Source: Streptomyces bambusae
GTDB lineage: Bacteria > Actinomycetota > Actinomycetes > Streptomycetales > Streptomycetaceae
DNA length: 64,000 nucleotides
NCBI RefSeq assembly: GCF_020532645.1
Contig: NZ_JAJAUZ010000010.1
Location: forward strand, 62,001-126,000
Reading direction: 5' to 3'
How positions within the stretch are numbered: position 1 is the stretch's first letter; every line of letters begins with the position of its first letter. Positions 51,166 through 59,790 of this stretch are shown one piece after another. The position numbers were made by a program, and so were the translations under genes. Under the pieces are notes generated by a model. It had not been told where the DNA came from. It was given only the letters and a program-made list of their open reading frames with translations, and made no database searches.

Positions 51166-53802
51166 ATGGAGCGGATACAGGGGCCCGGGGCTGCGGGCGG
51201 ACCCGGCGGTACGGCGCGGCCGCGCCGCACCGGACCGGCCCGGATCACCCGCCTCGACTGCGGCGACTTCGTCCTGACCGTCAACCCCGTCGACGGCAGC
51301 GAGATAGAGGCGCGCCGGCCCGACGCCCCCGAGACCGCCGTCGGCCGGCGCACCGCCGAGGACCGCGCCGCCCGCGACGAGGCCGCCTTGCCGCCCGTAC
51401 CCGCCGGCGCCGATCTGTCCGCACCGCTCCTCCTCGAACGCGACGAGGACCGCGACCGCGCGGTCCGCCTGCTCGCCCGCGGCCGCTCCGTCCGCATCAC
51501 CGGCCCCGCCGGATCCGGCCGTTCCGCCTTCCTCGACGCCGTCGCCGCCGAATGCGCCGGACTCGCCCCCGACGGCATCGTCCGCCTCGGCGGCCTCCGC
51601 CGGACCGCCGGAGACCTGCTGCACGCCCTGCACGCCGCCGTCTTCGACGCCCCGCAGCGCCGCCCCGACCTCGCCGAACTCCTCGGCCGCACCAAGGAGA
51701 TCGGCGCCGTCGTCGTCATCGACGACTTCGAACTCGGCGACGCCGGCCTCGAAGAGCTGCTGCGCGCCACCCCCGAATGCGCCTTCCTGCTCGCCGTCGC
51801 CCCCGGCAGTCCGGCCGCCGGGCACACCGGCCCCACCGAGCACCTCGACGAGATCGCCCTCGCCGGGCTCACCCGGAGCGCCGCCGTCGCCCTGCTGGAG
51901 CACGCCCTGCTGCGGCCGCTCGGCACGGAGGAGGCCGACTGGGCCGGCGACCTCTGGTTCGCCTCCGAGGGGCTGCCCCGCCACTTCGTCCAGGCCGCCG
52001 CCCTGCTCCGGCAGCGCGACGCCGTCAACCACACCGGCGAGGACGAGGACGACGAGGAGCCCGGCGTCTTCGAGGAGCGCGCCCGCGAGACCGGCCAGGT
52101 GGGCCTGCCCACCCTCGGCCAGGCCGCCGCACCCGCCGTGCTGCTCGCCTCCCGGCTCAGCGAGTCCGCCCGCGCCACCCTGCGGTTCGCCGTCGCCCTC
52201 GGCGGCGAGGTCCCGCACCCGGCGCACCTGCCCGCCCTGGTCGGCGACACCCACGCCGACGCCGCCGTCGGCGAACTCCTCGGCTGCGGCCTGCTCAGCC
52301 CGGCCGGCGCCCGGTACCGGCTGGCCGCCGGCGTGCTGCCGCAGCTGGAGGAGGCCGGGTACGGCGACGAGGCCGCCGAGCAGGCGCTGACCGCCGCCGG
52401 CCACTACACCTGGTGGACCGGGCACGGCTCGGTCACCCCCGAGCGCGCCGCCGCCGAGGCCGACGCCGTCCTCGCCGTCCTCGCCGCCGTGGTGCCGGGC
52501 CCCGCCGGGCACGAGGAGGCGGCCGCCGCCGCGGGCGTCCTGCTGGCCCGGGCGGCCGCGCCCGCGTTCGCCGGCGGGCTCCAGTGGGGCGCGTGGGAGC
52601 GGATCCTGCACACCGGGCAGGAGGCGGCCCGGATCGCCGGCGAGGTCGCCGAGGAGGCGTACTTCCACCACGAGCGCGGCATCCTGGCGCTGTGCAACGG
52701 CCAGTTGGACCGGGCCCGCGCCGAACTGGAGGCCTCCATCGGCCTGCGCGGCGCGCTCGCCGACAAGCGGGGCACCGTCGCCGGACGGCGCGCGCTGGCC
52801 CTCGTGGACGACCGCGAGGGCGGGCCGCGGGTCGCCGGGCCGCTCTCCCCGCCGCTCGTCCTGGAAGCCCCCAAGCCGTCCGAGGCGCTCACCCAGGCGC
52901 TGCCCAAGTCCGCTCTGCCGGCGCTCTCCGGACTCGGCTCCGAGGCCGCCGCCGCGGCCGACGCCGTCAAGACGGCGTTCCCCAAGCTCACCCCGCCGAG
53001 CGAGGTCACGGCCACCCCGCCGCAGCCGGTGATCCCCGTGGTGCCGCCCGGCGCGCCCGCCGCGCCGGCCCGCCCGGCGCTGCTGCGCGGCGCCCGCCGC
53101 AACATCCTCGCGGCGGCCGGCGCCGCCGTCCTGGTCGCCGTGCTCGGCACGGTGGTCGCTCTCGGACCGAGCGGGAACGACCAGCCGTCCGGCGGGCCGC
53201 GCAGCGGCCAGTCGGTGAGCGGCGGCCAGAGCAGCGGACCGGCCACCGGCGACCCGGACGACGCCACCACCACGGAGCCCGGCGACGGCTTCACCCCCGG
53301 CGCCGGCCCGGCCGGCCAGTCCGGCGGCAGCACCGGCGGCGCGGACGGCACCACGGGCGCCGCGGGCACCACCGGCACCGGCGGCACGCCGGGCACCACG
53401 AGCCCCGGCACGAGCCCCAGCCCGTCCGGCCCCGGCGGCAGCTCCCACCCGAGCCCGCCGGCGACCTCGGGCGGCCAGGGCGGCGGGACGTCCACACCGG
53501 GGAGCACGGGGTCCACGACGGGCGACACGGGTACGACGGGCAGCACGACCGGTGACACCGGTACGACCGGCTCCACCAACGGCGACACGGGTACGACCGG
53601 CAGCACGACCGGCGACACCGGTACGACCGGCAGCACCACCGGTGACACGGGCACGACCGGCAGCACGACCGGTGACACGGGCACGACCGGTACGACCACC
53701 GGCAGCACGACCGGCGACACCACCGGCGACACCACGTCCGGCACCAACTCGGCCGCCACCTCCGGCACCGGCACCACCGCCGGAAACGGCGGCACCCCGT
53801 AG
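51166..53802 (+). CDS. STAND-like ATP-binding protein with membrane anchor and extracellular Thr/Gly repeat tail
   Basis: 878 aa from ATG 51166 (a TTG two codons upstream is possible). The N-terminal ~600 residues are cytoplasmic and resemble a STAND/AAA NTPase: Walker A-like GPAGSGRSAF with Arg where Lys is expected, Walker B VVVIDDFELGD, then an Ala/Leu/Glu-rich helical region with LDRARAELEASIGLRGALAD, TPR-like. One membrane segment at ~643-667 (NILAAAGAAVLVAVLGTVVA) is followed by ~210 Gly/Thr/Ser/Pro residues, including six exact-length STTGDTGTTG units (783-842). Single-pass with the tail outside is the likely topology. Function unknown. Confidence 0.8.
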   Translation: MERIQGPGAAGGPGGTARPRRTGPARITRLDCGDFVLTVNPVDGSEIEARRPDAPETAVGRRTAEDRAARDEAALPPVPAGADLSAPLLLERDEDRDRAVRLLARGRSVRITGPAGSGRSAFLDAVAAECAGLAPDGIVRLGGLRRTAGDLLHALHAAVFDAPQRRPDLAELLGRTKEIGAVVVIDDFELGDAGLEELLRATPECAFLLAVAPGSPAAGHTGPTEHLDEIALAGLTRSAAVALLEHALLRPLGTEEADWAGDLWFASEGLPRHFVQAAALLRQRDAVNHTGEDEDDEEPGVFEERARETGQVGLPTLGQAAAPAVLLASRLSESARATLRFAVALGGEVPHPAHLPALVGDTHADAAVGELLGCGLLSPAGARYRLAAGVLPQLEEAGYGDEAAEQALTAAGHYTWWTGHGSVTPERAAAEADAVLAVLAAVVPGPAGHEEAAAAAGVLLARAAAPAFAGGLQWGAWERILHTGQEAARIAGEVAEEAYFHHERGILALCNGQLDRARAELEASIGLRGALADKRGTVAGRRALALVDDREGGPRVAGPLSPPLVLEAPKPSEALTQALPKSALPALSGLGSEAAAAADAVKTAFPKLTPPSEVTATPPQPVIPVVPPGAPAAPARPALLRGARRNILAAAGAAVLVAVLGTVVALGPSGNDQPSGGPRSGQSVSGGQSSGPATGDPDDATTTEPGDGFTPGAGPAGQSGGSTGGADGTTGAAGTTGTGGTPGTTSPGTSPSPSGPGGSSHPSPPATSGGQGGGTSTPGSTGSTTGDTGTTGSTTGDTGTTGSTNGDTGTTGSTTGDTGTTGSTTGDTGTTGSTTGDTGTTGTTTGSTTGDTTGDTTSGTNSAATSGTGTTAGNGGTP
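53512..53691 (+). repeat. 30-bp tandem repeat coding STTGDTGTTG, six units
   Basis: Units start at 53512, 53542, 53572, 53602, 53632 and 53662. All encode STTGDTGTTG except unit 3 (STNGDTGTTG). Many third positions vary while the protein is constant, which shows selection on the amino-acid repeat. Degenerate copies continue to about 53760. Confidence 0.92.
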
Positions 53803-53869
53803 CCGGCGCCCGGCCGGAACCGGGGGACCACGGGGTGCGGACGCGCGCGCGGGGCGGACCCGCCCGCGC

Positions 53870-54541
53870 TCAGAACAGGCGCAGCTTGTCGTCCTCGATG
53901 CCGCGCATGGCGTCGTAGTCGAGGACCACGCACTCGATGCCGCGGTCGTTGGCGAGCACCCGCGCCTGCGGCTTGATCTCCTGCGCGGCGAAGATGCCCT
54001 TCACCGGCGCCAGGTGCGGGTCGCGGTTGAGCAGCTCCAGGTAGCGGGTGAGCTGTTCGACGCCGTCGATCTCGCCGCGCCGCTTCAGCTCGACGGCCAC
54101 GGTGGCGCCCTCGCCGTCCCGGCACAGGATGTCCACGGGCCCGATCGCCGTCATGTACTCGCGGCGGATCAGCGTGTAGCCCTCGCCGAGCGTCTCGATC
54201 CGGTCGGCCAGCAGCTCCTGCAGGTGGGCCTCCACACCGTCCTTGATCAGGCCGGGATCCACGCCCAGTTCGTGGGAGGAGTCGTGGAGGACTTCCTCCA
54301 TCGTGATGATGAGCTTCTCGCCCGCCTTGTTGATGACGGTCCAGACGCCGGCCTCGTCCCCGGTCCCCTCCTTGAGGGTGCACGGCGGGGACATCCAGTT
54401 GAGCGGTTTGTACGCCCGGTCGTCTGCGTGGATGGACACACTGCCGTCGGCCTTCACGAGGATCAGACGGGGTGCGGAGGGCAGGTGGGCGGTGAGCCGG
54501 CCCGCGTAGTCGACGGAGCAGCGGGCGATGACGAGACGCAT
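53870..54541 (-). CDS. nucS: Mismatch-specific endonuclease NucS/EndoMS
   Basis: 223 aa from ATG 54541, matching the known start [16 protein letters not shown]-terminal DNA-binding domain, C-terminal RecB-like nuclease domain with [23 protein letters not shown] (catalytic Asp and Glu-x-Lys) and [20 protein letters not shown]. It cuts mismatched DNA and provides the non-canonical mismatch repair of actinobacteria that lack MutS/MutL. Normally works with the beta clamp; the C-terminal EDDKLRLF is the likely clamp-binding motif. Confidence 0.95.
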   Translation of the reverse strand: MRLVIARCSVDYAGRLTAHLPSAPRLILVKADGSVSIHADDRAYKPLNWMSPPCTLKEGTGDEAGVWTVINKAGEKLIITMEEVLHDSSHELGVDPGLIKDGVEAHLQELLADRIETLGEGYTLIRREYMTAIGPVDILCRDGEGATVAVELKRRGEIDGVEQLTRYLELLNRDPHLAPVKGIFAAQEIKPQARVLANDRGIECVVLDYDAMRGIEDDKLRLF

Positions 54542-54753
54542 GGTCGGCAACGCTACTCGACCGACCGGCCCCGGCGCGATTCGCCCCTGAAAGCCCCCTT
54601 CGGCACTGGCTCGTTGTATGCGCATTCTCCTGGTGCCGCACCCGAGGGGCGCCTACCGTGTAAGCGAGAGGTCGCTGACCGTGCACGCTGTGTCGCCGGC
54701 CTCTTTCCCTGCCCGTAAGACCTCGGTCGCCCGGGGTCGCGAGAGGAGAACTC

Positions 54754-55146
54754 ATGTCGCTCGACGTCTCACCGGCCCTACTCGAACAGGCCGAGCGAGG
54801 CGAGGTCGACGAAGCCGCTTTCGTCGACTGCGTCCGGACCTCCCTGCCGTACGCATGGGAGATGGTCAGCTCACTGGTGGACCGGCTGAAGGTGGACGGC
54901 GGAGAGTTCGCCGACAACCAGACGCCGCCGCCGGACGAGCAGGCGCGCGGCCAGCTGCTGCGCGCCCTTGCGAGTGACGCGATACGTGGTGCCCTGGAGC
55001 GGCATTTCGGGGTGCGTCTGGCGTTCCAGAACTGCCACCGGCTGGCGGTCTTCCCGCAGGACCCGTCGGCGGACGACCGTCTGGCCAAGTTCACGTCGAT
55101 CCGCGGCCAGCTGCTCAACCAGTCGCCGGAACTGCGGGACTGCTAG
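54754..55146 (+). CDS. SCO5389-family conserved protein
   Basis: 130 aa: MSLDVSPALLEQAERGEVDE, FVDCVRTSLPYAWEMVSSLV, LAFQNCHRLAVFPQDPSADD and the end SIRGQLLNQSPELRDC. I recognise it as the small actinobacterial family named after SCO5389, which sits next to nucS in Streptomyces; function unknown. No signal peptide or membrane helix. ATG 54754 has GAGAGGAG upstream. It is divergent from nucS. Confidence 0.82.
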   Translation: MSLDVSPALLEQAERGEVDEAAFVDCVRTSLPYAWEMVSSLVDRLKVDGGEFADNQTPPPDEQARGQLLRALASDAIRGALERHFGVRLAFQNCHRLAVFPQDPSADDRLAKFTSIRGQLLNQSPELRDC

Positions 55147-55256
55147 CACTCCGCCGGGTTTCCGTACGGCACGTCGTTCAGTCTTCACTGCCGCTCGCGG
55201 CCCGCGGGAACGTCTGCGGGGCGAGGGCGGCAGTCCCCGGGGGGTGTGCTCCGGCG

Positions 55257-55283
55257 GGGGGTGTGCGCTCCGGGCACACCCCC
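55257..55283. terminator. Bidirectional terminator between convergent genes
   Basis: 10-bp stem GGGGGTGTGC / GCACACCCCC with a 7-nt loop, between the convergent ends at 55146 and 55297. A partial second copy (GGGGGGTGTGCTCCGG) lies at 55239. Confidence 0.78.
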
Positions 55284-55296
55284 TTCGACGCGGTGC

Positions 55297-56328
55297 TCAG
55301 CCGAGGCGGGGCAGGACCTCGGCGCCCAGCCGGCGGACGTTCTCCTCGGTGGCCGCGAGGTCCCCGGAGCCCTCCACGAACAGGGCGAAGCGCGTGATCC
55401 CGGTGCGCTCGGCGGTGGCCGCGAGCCGGTCGGCGGCCAGCTCCGGTGTGCCCACGGGGTGCAGCCGGCACAGCAGCTCGGTGTACTCCACCGGGTCCCG
55501 CATCGTGCGCGGCCGGCCGTCCACCGTCTCGTACGCCGCCAGGCCCTGCCGCAGCCAGCCCGGCATCGCCTTCACCAGGGTCTCGACCGCGTCCTCGGTC
55601 CGGTCGGCGAGCTGCGCCACCCCCGCCGAGACGTGCCCGGCAGCGGCCACGGCGGCCCGCGGGTGCCCGGCCGCGAGGGCGGTCTCCCGCCACAGGGCGA
55701 TCATCCCGGCCTTGTCCTCGTCCCCGCAGTGCATGCCCAGCAGCATCGGCAGCCCGCGCTCGGCGGCCAGCCGCACCGACGCCGGCGAGGTGCACGCGAC
55801 GATCACCTCCGGCCCGCTGCCGTCCCCGTCCAGCGCCTCCGCCGGCCGCGGTACGACCGCCACCTCGCGGAAGGAGTACCGGTCGCCGCGCGCCCCCACG
55901 CGCGGCTCGGACAGCCAGCGCCGCAACAGGTCGAGGGAGTCCGGGAAGCCGTTCTCGTACGCGTCGAGCCCGGCGCCGAAGACCTCCAGGTCCACCCACG
56001 GACCGCCGCGGCCCACGCCCAGCGTGAACCGGCCGCCCGAGGTCAGGTGCAGCAGCGCGGCCTGCTCGCCGAGCGCCACCGGGTGCTGGGTGGGCAGCAC
56101 GCTCACCGCCGTGCCCACCCGCAGCCGCCGGGTGCGGCCCAGCATCAGCGCCGCGAGGGTCACCGCCGACGGGCAGACCCCGTACGGGATGAAGTGGTGC
56201 TCGGCGATCCAGGCCGAGTCGAGCCCGGCCTCCTCGGCGACCTCCGCGGTGCGCACCGCACGGTGCAGCACCTCCCCCTGCCCCTGGCCCGGGAACTGGG
56301 CCGCCAGCACGAATGTTCCGATACGCAT
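55297..56328 (-). CDS. LLM-class flavin-dependent oxidoreductase
   Basis: 343 aa luciferase-like monooxygenase from ATG 56328 (AAGGAGG upstream). Start MRIGTFVLAAQFPGQGQGEV, then GLDSAWIAEHHFIPYGVCPS, VGTAVSVLPTQHPVALGEQA and LTSGGRFTLGVGRGGPWVDLEVFG, all typical of FMN- or F420-dependent TIM-barrel enzymes. The reduced-flavin substrate cannot be told from sequence. No biosynthetic neighbours. Confidence 0.9.
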   Translation of the reverse strand: MRIGTFVLAAQFPGQGQGEVLHRAVRTAEVAEEAGLDSAWIAEHHFIPYGVCPSAVTLAALMLGRTRRLRVGTAVSVLPTQHPVALGEQAALLHLTSGGRFTLGVGRGGPWVDLEVFGAGLDAYENGFPDSLDLLRRWLSEPRVGARGDRYSFREVAVVPRPAEALDGDGSGPEVIVACTSPASVRLAAERGLPMLLGMHCGDEDKAGMIALWRETALAAGHPRAAVAAAGHVSAGVAQLADRTEDAVETLVKAMPGWLRQGLAAYETVDGRPRTMRDPVEYTELLCRLHPVGTPELAADRLAATAERTGITRFALFVEGSGDLAATEENVRRLGAEVLPRLG

Positions 56329-56554
56329 CGCCCTTGTGCCTCCTTGCGGCTGACGCGACGTCCGCCCCCGACGGCAACAACGTCCGACACGTGCCAAGGG
56401 CACGGGCGCCGGAGGAAGTTATTGGGATTGTCGGGGAATCACTCTCGGGAGGACTGTGGAGTCCGTCCCTCCGCCTGCCACGATGGGGGTACGGGAGACT
56501 GCGCCGCGTAGTCTGGAGGAAAGTCCCCGTCCGCCGCAGCTACGTGAGGTATAC

Positions 56555-56881
56555 GTGTCACCGCGCCACAACCGCCCCCGGGGCGGCGAGAATCCGCCGG
56601 AGCGCGACAGCGCCGGCGTGGACCGCTTCGGCCTGGAGCGCACGGAGGAGTGGCAGGGCGAGGACTGGAAGGTCCGGCAGGTCTCCGGCGCGAGCGCGCA
56701 GGGCAAGCGCTACCGCTGCCCGGGCTGCGACCAGGAGATCCCGTCCGGGGTCCCGCACGTGGTGGCCTGGCCCGAGTACGGCGGTGTGGACGACCGCCGG
56801 CACTGGCACAAGGCCTGCTGGAACGCGAAGGACCGCCGCACCTCGAAGGTGCAGCGGTCCCGCAACGCGCCCAAGTACTGA
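56555..56881 (+). CDS. Small zinc-ribbon-like protein
   Basis: 108 aa from GTG 56555 (GAGG upstream). Basic N-terminus, EEWQGEDWKVRQVSGASAQG, then a Cys/His cluster YRCPGCDQEIPSGVPHVVAW and RRHWHKACW that can bind zinc, and a basic C-terminus (VQRSRNAPKY). It corresponds to a conserved Streptomyces protein often labelled ATP/GTP-binding, but I see no P-loop and would not use that label. RNA or protein binding is a guess. Confidence 0.78.
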   Translation: MSPRHNRPRGGENPPERDSAGVDRFGLERTEEWQGEDWKVRQVSGASAQGKRYRCPGCDQEIPSGVPHVVAWPEYGGVDDRRHWHKACWNAKDRRTSKVQRSRNAPKY

Positions 56882-56892
56882 CCGCCCGCCCG

Positions 56893-57717
56893 TCAGACGT
56901 CCCGCCGCGCGGTCTCGGCGTACGCGCCCGCCACCGCCGCGCCCGTCACCAGCAGGAGCACCAGCAGCTGGCGCACCGGCACCGGGCCGGCGTCGTCGCC
57001 CATCGGCAGGCCGAACATGTCGCCGAGGGCCACCGGCGCGTTGTAGCGCAGGATCAGACCGCCCAGGCCCTGCGTGCTCTCCCACACGGTGAGGAACCCG
57101 CCGAGCACCGGCGGCAGCGTCACCACGCCGAGCATCGCCGCGATCGCGCCCGCCGAGTGCCGCAGCATCGCGCCGACCGCCAGTCCGAGCACCCCGAGCA
57201 GGGTCACGTACACGCAGCCGCCGAGGGCGCCCAGCCACTCGCCGGCGCCGTGCGGGCCGGCGTCCGGGCCGCCGTGGACCAGCGCCGTGGCCAGCCCGAC
57301 CAGCATCACCGAGGCGGTGGTGGTGGCGAAGGCCACGCCGGTGAAGACGAGGAACTTGGCGGTCAGCACCCGGTGCCGCTCGGGCGCCGCCGTGAACGTG
57401 GTGCGCACCAGGCCGGTGCCGTACTCGGAGGAGATCGTCAGCACGCCGAGGGCCATCACGCTCAGCTGGCCGACGAACAGCCCGAAGAGGGCCGGGGTGA
57501 GGAACGGCACCTGCGAGTAGTCGGTGTCCGAGGTGTTGGCCACCGCGATCAGGCCGATGCCGACCACCAGCCCGGCCAGCGAGCCCAGGGTCCACACCGT
57601 CGACCGGAGCGAGATCATCTTGGTCCACTCGGAGGCCACGGCGTGGCCCAGCGTGGGCCGGGTCTCCGGCAGCGGCGAGGTGTAGCCGGCGGGGCGGGCG
57701 GCGGCGGGGGCGGTCAT
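56893..57717 (-). CDS. ABC transporter permease (pair 1)
   Basis: 274 aa from ATG 57717, overlapping the ATPase stop by 4 bp (ATGA). Six hydrophobic segments typical of ABC-2 permeases of the SEWTK family: AVASEWTKMISLRSTVWTLG, IGLIAVANT, QLSVMALGVLTISSEYGTGL with RTTFTAAPERHRVLTAKFLV, and GGCVYVTLLGVLGLAVGAML. Exports an unknown substrate with the ATPase at 57714-58835. Confidence 0.93.
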   Translation of the reverse strand: MTAPAAARPAGYTSPLPETRPTLGHAVASEWTKMISLRSTVWTLGSLAGLVVGIGLIAVANTSDTDYSQVPFLTPALFGLFVGQLSVMALGVLTISSEYGTGLVRTTFTAAPERHRVLTAKFLVFTGVAFATTTASVMLVGLATALVHGGPDAGPHGAGEWLGALGGCVYVTLLGVLGLAVGAMLRHSAGAIAAMLGVVTLPPVLGGFLTVWESTQGLGGLILRYNAPVALGDMFGLPMGDDAGPVPVRQLLVLLLVTGAAVAGAYAETARRDV

Positions 57718-58835
57718 CGGGGGTCCTCGGCAGTGGTCGGGCGGGAGGCGGGGGCCTGGGCCAGGTCGCCGGGCTGGGCGGGCATCAGGAACGGCGCGGC
57801 GGCCGCGCCGGGCGGCGGCGGCGCGTACCAGCCCTCCGCGGACACCTGCGGGGCCTCCTCGGCGGGCCAGGGCTTCAGGCCCTGCTCCTCCTGTGCCCAC
57901 AGCTCGGCCCGCGGGTCCTCGGTGGAGGTGTACTCCACGGCGCTCTGCGTCATCCGCATGTACGCCTCCTCCAGCGAGGCCCGGTGCGGGGACAGCTCCC
58001 ACAGCCGCAGGCCCGCCTCGTGGGCGAGGTCGCTGATCCTCGGCAGCGGCAGGCCGGTGACGCGCAGGGCGCCGTCCGGCTCGGTCAGCACCCGGGCGCC
58101 CGCGCCGTCGAGCAGCTCGGCGAGCGCGTCACGCTCGGCCCGGCCGGTGCCGGCGGCCCGCACGCGGGCGAAGTCGGCCGAGTTCAGGGAGATGAAATCG
58201 CTCACGCCCATGTCGGCGAGGAGCCGCCCGCGGCCGATGACGATGAGGTGGTCGGCGGTGAGGGCCATCTCGCTCATCAGGTGCGAGGAGACGAAGACGG
58301 TGCGGCCCTCGGCGGCCAGCTGCTTCATCAGGTTGCGCACCCACAGGATGCCCTCGGGGTCGAGTCCGTTGACGGGCTCGTCGAAGAGCAGCACCTGCGG
58401 GTCGCCGAGCAGCGCCGCAGCGATGCCGAGCCGCTGCCCCATGCCGAGGGAGAAACCTTTGGTCCGCTGCCGGGCGACGTCCTGGAGGCCGACCACGCCG
58501 AGCACCTCGTCCACGCGCTTCTCCGGGATCCCGGAGAGCTGCGCGAGGGCCAGCAGGTGGGTGCGGGCCCGGCGGCCGCCGTGCACCGCCTTGGCGTCGA
58601 GGAGCGCGCCGACGTGCCGCTGGGCGTTCGGCAGCTCCCGGAACGGCTGCCCGTTGATCGTGACATGACCGGACGTGGGCCGGTCCAGCCCGACGATCAT
58701 GCGCATGGTCGTCGACTTGCCCGAGCCGTTCGGCCCCAGGAAGCCGGTCACGTGACCCGGCCTGACCTGGAACGACAGCTGGTCGACGGCGGTCTTCGCG
58801 CCGAAGCGCTTGGTCAGGCCGACTGCCTCGATCAT
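57714..58835 (-). CDS. ABC transporter ATP-binding protein (pair 1)
   Basis: 373 aa. Walker A GPNGSGKSTT, signature KGFSLGMGQRLGIAAALL, Walker B VLLFDEPVNGLDPEG, H-loop VFVSSHLMSEM. A ~130-residue C-terminal extension rich in Pro/Ala/Glu follows the DrrA-type domain. Co-translated with the permease at 56893-57717. It is a close paralogue of the ATPase at 59791-60804: same motifs and the same C-terminal phrase ELSPHRASLEEAYMRMT / ELSPQRASLEEAFMRMT. Confidence 0.94.
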   Translation of the reverse strand: MIEAVGLTKRFGAKTAVDQLSFQVRPGHVTGFLGPNGSGKSTTMRMIVGLDRPTSGHVTINGQPFRELPNAQRHVGALLDAKAVHGGRRARTHLLALAQLSGIPEKRVDEVLGVVGLQDVARQRTKGFSLGMGQRLGIAAALLGDPQVLLFDEPVNGLDPEGILWVRNLMKQLAAEGRTVFVSSHLMSEMALTADHLIVIGRGRLLADMGVSDFISLNSADFARVRAAGTGRAERDALAELLDGAGARVLTEPDGALRVTGLPLPRISDLAHEAGLRLWELSPHRASLEEAYMRMTQSAVEYTSTEDPRAELWAQEEQGLKPWPAEEAPQVSAEGWYAPPPPGAAAAPFLMPAQPGDLAQAPASRPTTAEDPR

Positions 58836-59007
58836 TGCTCTGCCCTTGCTCTGCCCCGTGCCAGGCCCGGACGGCTTTCGTCCGCGTAAGGGTTAAGAGC
58901 TTATCCGCGGGCTGACGGTTCCGTCCCGGCCCGAGCGCGGGGGAAGACCCTGAGACAACCCTGAACCGTCCCTGACGACCCTCTCGGGGCCGTCCGGCCG
59001 GCCCGGC

Positions 59008-59787
59008 TCAGGCGTCCCGGTGCTTGATCACCAGCCAACCGCCGAGCAGCGCGGCCGCCACCCACACCAGCATGATCCCCAGGCCGCCCCAGGGCCCGTA
59101 CGGCGTCTTGTCGCTCCCCATGGCCTGCGGCACCACCTGCATGATCTTGGCGCCGGCCTGGTCGGGGAAGTAGCGGGCGACCTCCTTGGCCCCGGGGACG
59201 GCGGCCAGGATCTGCGAGACCAGGAAGAAGAACGGCATCAGGATGCCCAGCGACAGCATCGAACTGCGCAGCATCGCGGCGACGCCCATCGAGAAGACCG
59301 CGATCAGCGCCATGTAGAGCCCGGCCCCGAACACCGCCCGCAGCACGTTCGGCTCGCCGATCGACGTACGGTGGCCGCCCAGCAGCGCCTGGCCGAGGAA
59401 GAACGACAGGAAGCTGGTGACCAGGCCGACCACCAGGGCCAGGACGGTGGCCACGCTGATCTTCCCGAAGAGGAAGACGGTCCGCTGCGGGACCGCGGCC
59501 AGCGAGGTGCGGATCATGCCGGAGCTGTACTCGGTGCCGACGACGAGCACGCCGAAGACCACCATCGCCAGCTGCCCCAGCACCATCCCGGTGAAGCTGA
59601 CCAGGGTCGGGTCGAAGGTGGCGCGTTCGAGGTCGGACAGGTTGTGGAACTGCGCCTTCGTCAGCGCGCACAGCGCCGCACCGAGCGCCACGGTCACCAC
59701 GAACGCACTGACCAGTGTCCACGAGGTCGAGGCCACCGTGCGGATCTTCGTCCACTCGGAGGCGAGGACGGCGGGTACCGAGGCCAT
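59008..59787 (-). CDS. ABC transporter permease (pair 2)
   Basis: 259 aa, ABC-2 permease: SVPAVLASEWTKIRTVASTS, FVVTVALGAALCALTKAQF, GQLAMVVFGVLVVGTEYSSG with IRTSLAAVPQRTVFLFGKIS, and a final WVAAALLGGWLVIKHRDA. It is a paralogue of the permease at 56893-57717. It starts 3 bp after the paired ATPase stop, so both are in one transcript. Confidence 0.93.
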   Translation of the reverse strand: MASVPAVLASEWTKIRTVASTSWTLVSAFVVTVALGAALCALTKAQFHNLSDLERATFDPTLVSFTGMVLGQLAMVVFGVLVVGTEYSSGMIRTSLAAVPQRTVFLFGKISVATVLALVVGLVTSFLSFFLGQALLGGHRTSIGEPNVLRAVFGAGLYMALIAVFSMGVAAMLRSSMLSLGILMPFFFLVSQILAAVPGAKEVARYFPDQAGAKIMQVVPQAMGSDKTPYGPWGGLGIMLVWVAAALLGGWLVIKHRDA

Positions 59788-59790
59788 CGG

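Noticed and set aside
50731-53448. A 905-residue minus-strand frame opposite the STAND-like gene
   Set aside because: Its sequence is low-complexity Gly/Ala/Arg, has no domain and no start signal, while the plus strand has domains, a membrane segment and a codon-biased repeat.
56555-56881. Labelling the small Cys/His protein as ATP/GTP-binding
   Set aside because: No P-loop or other nucleotide-binding motif is visible; the zinc-ribbon-like cluster is the only supported feature.
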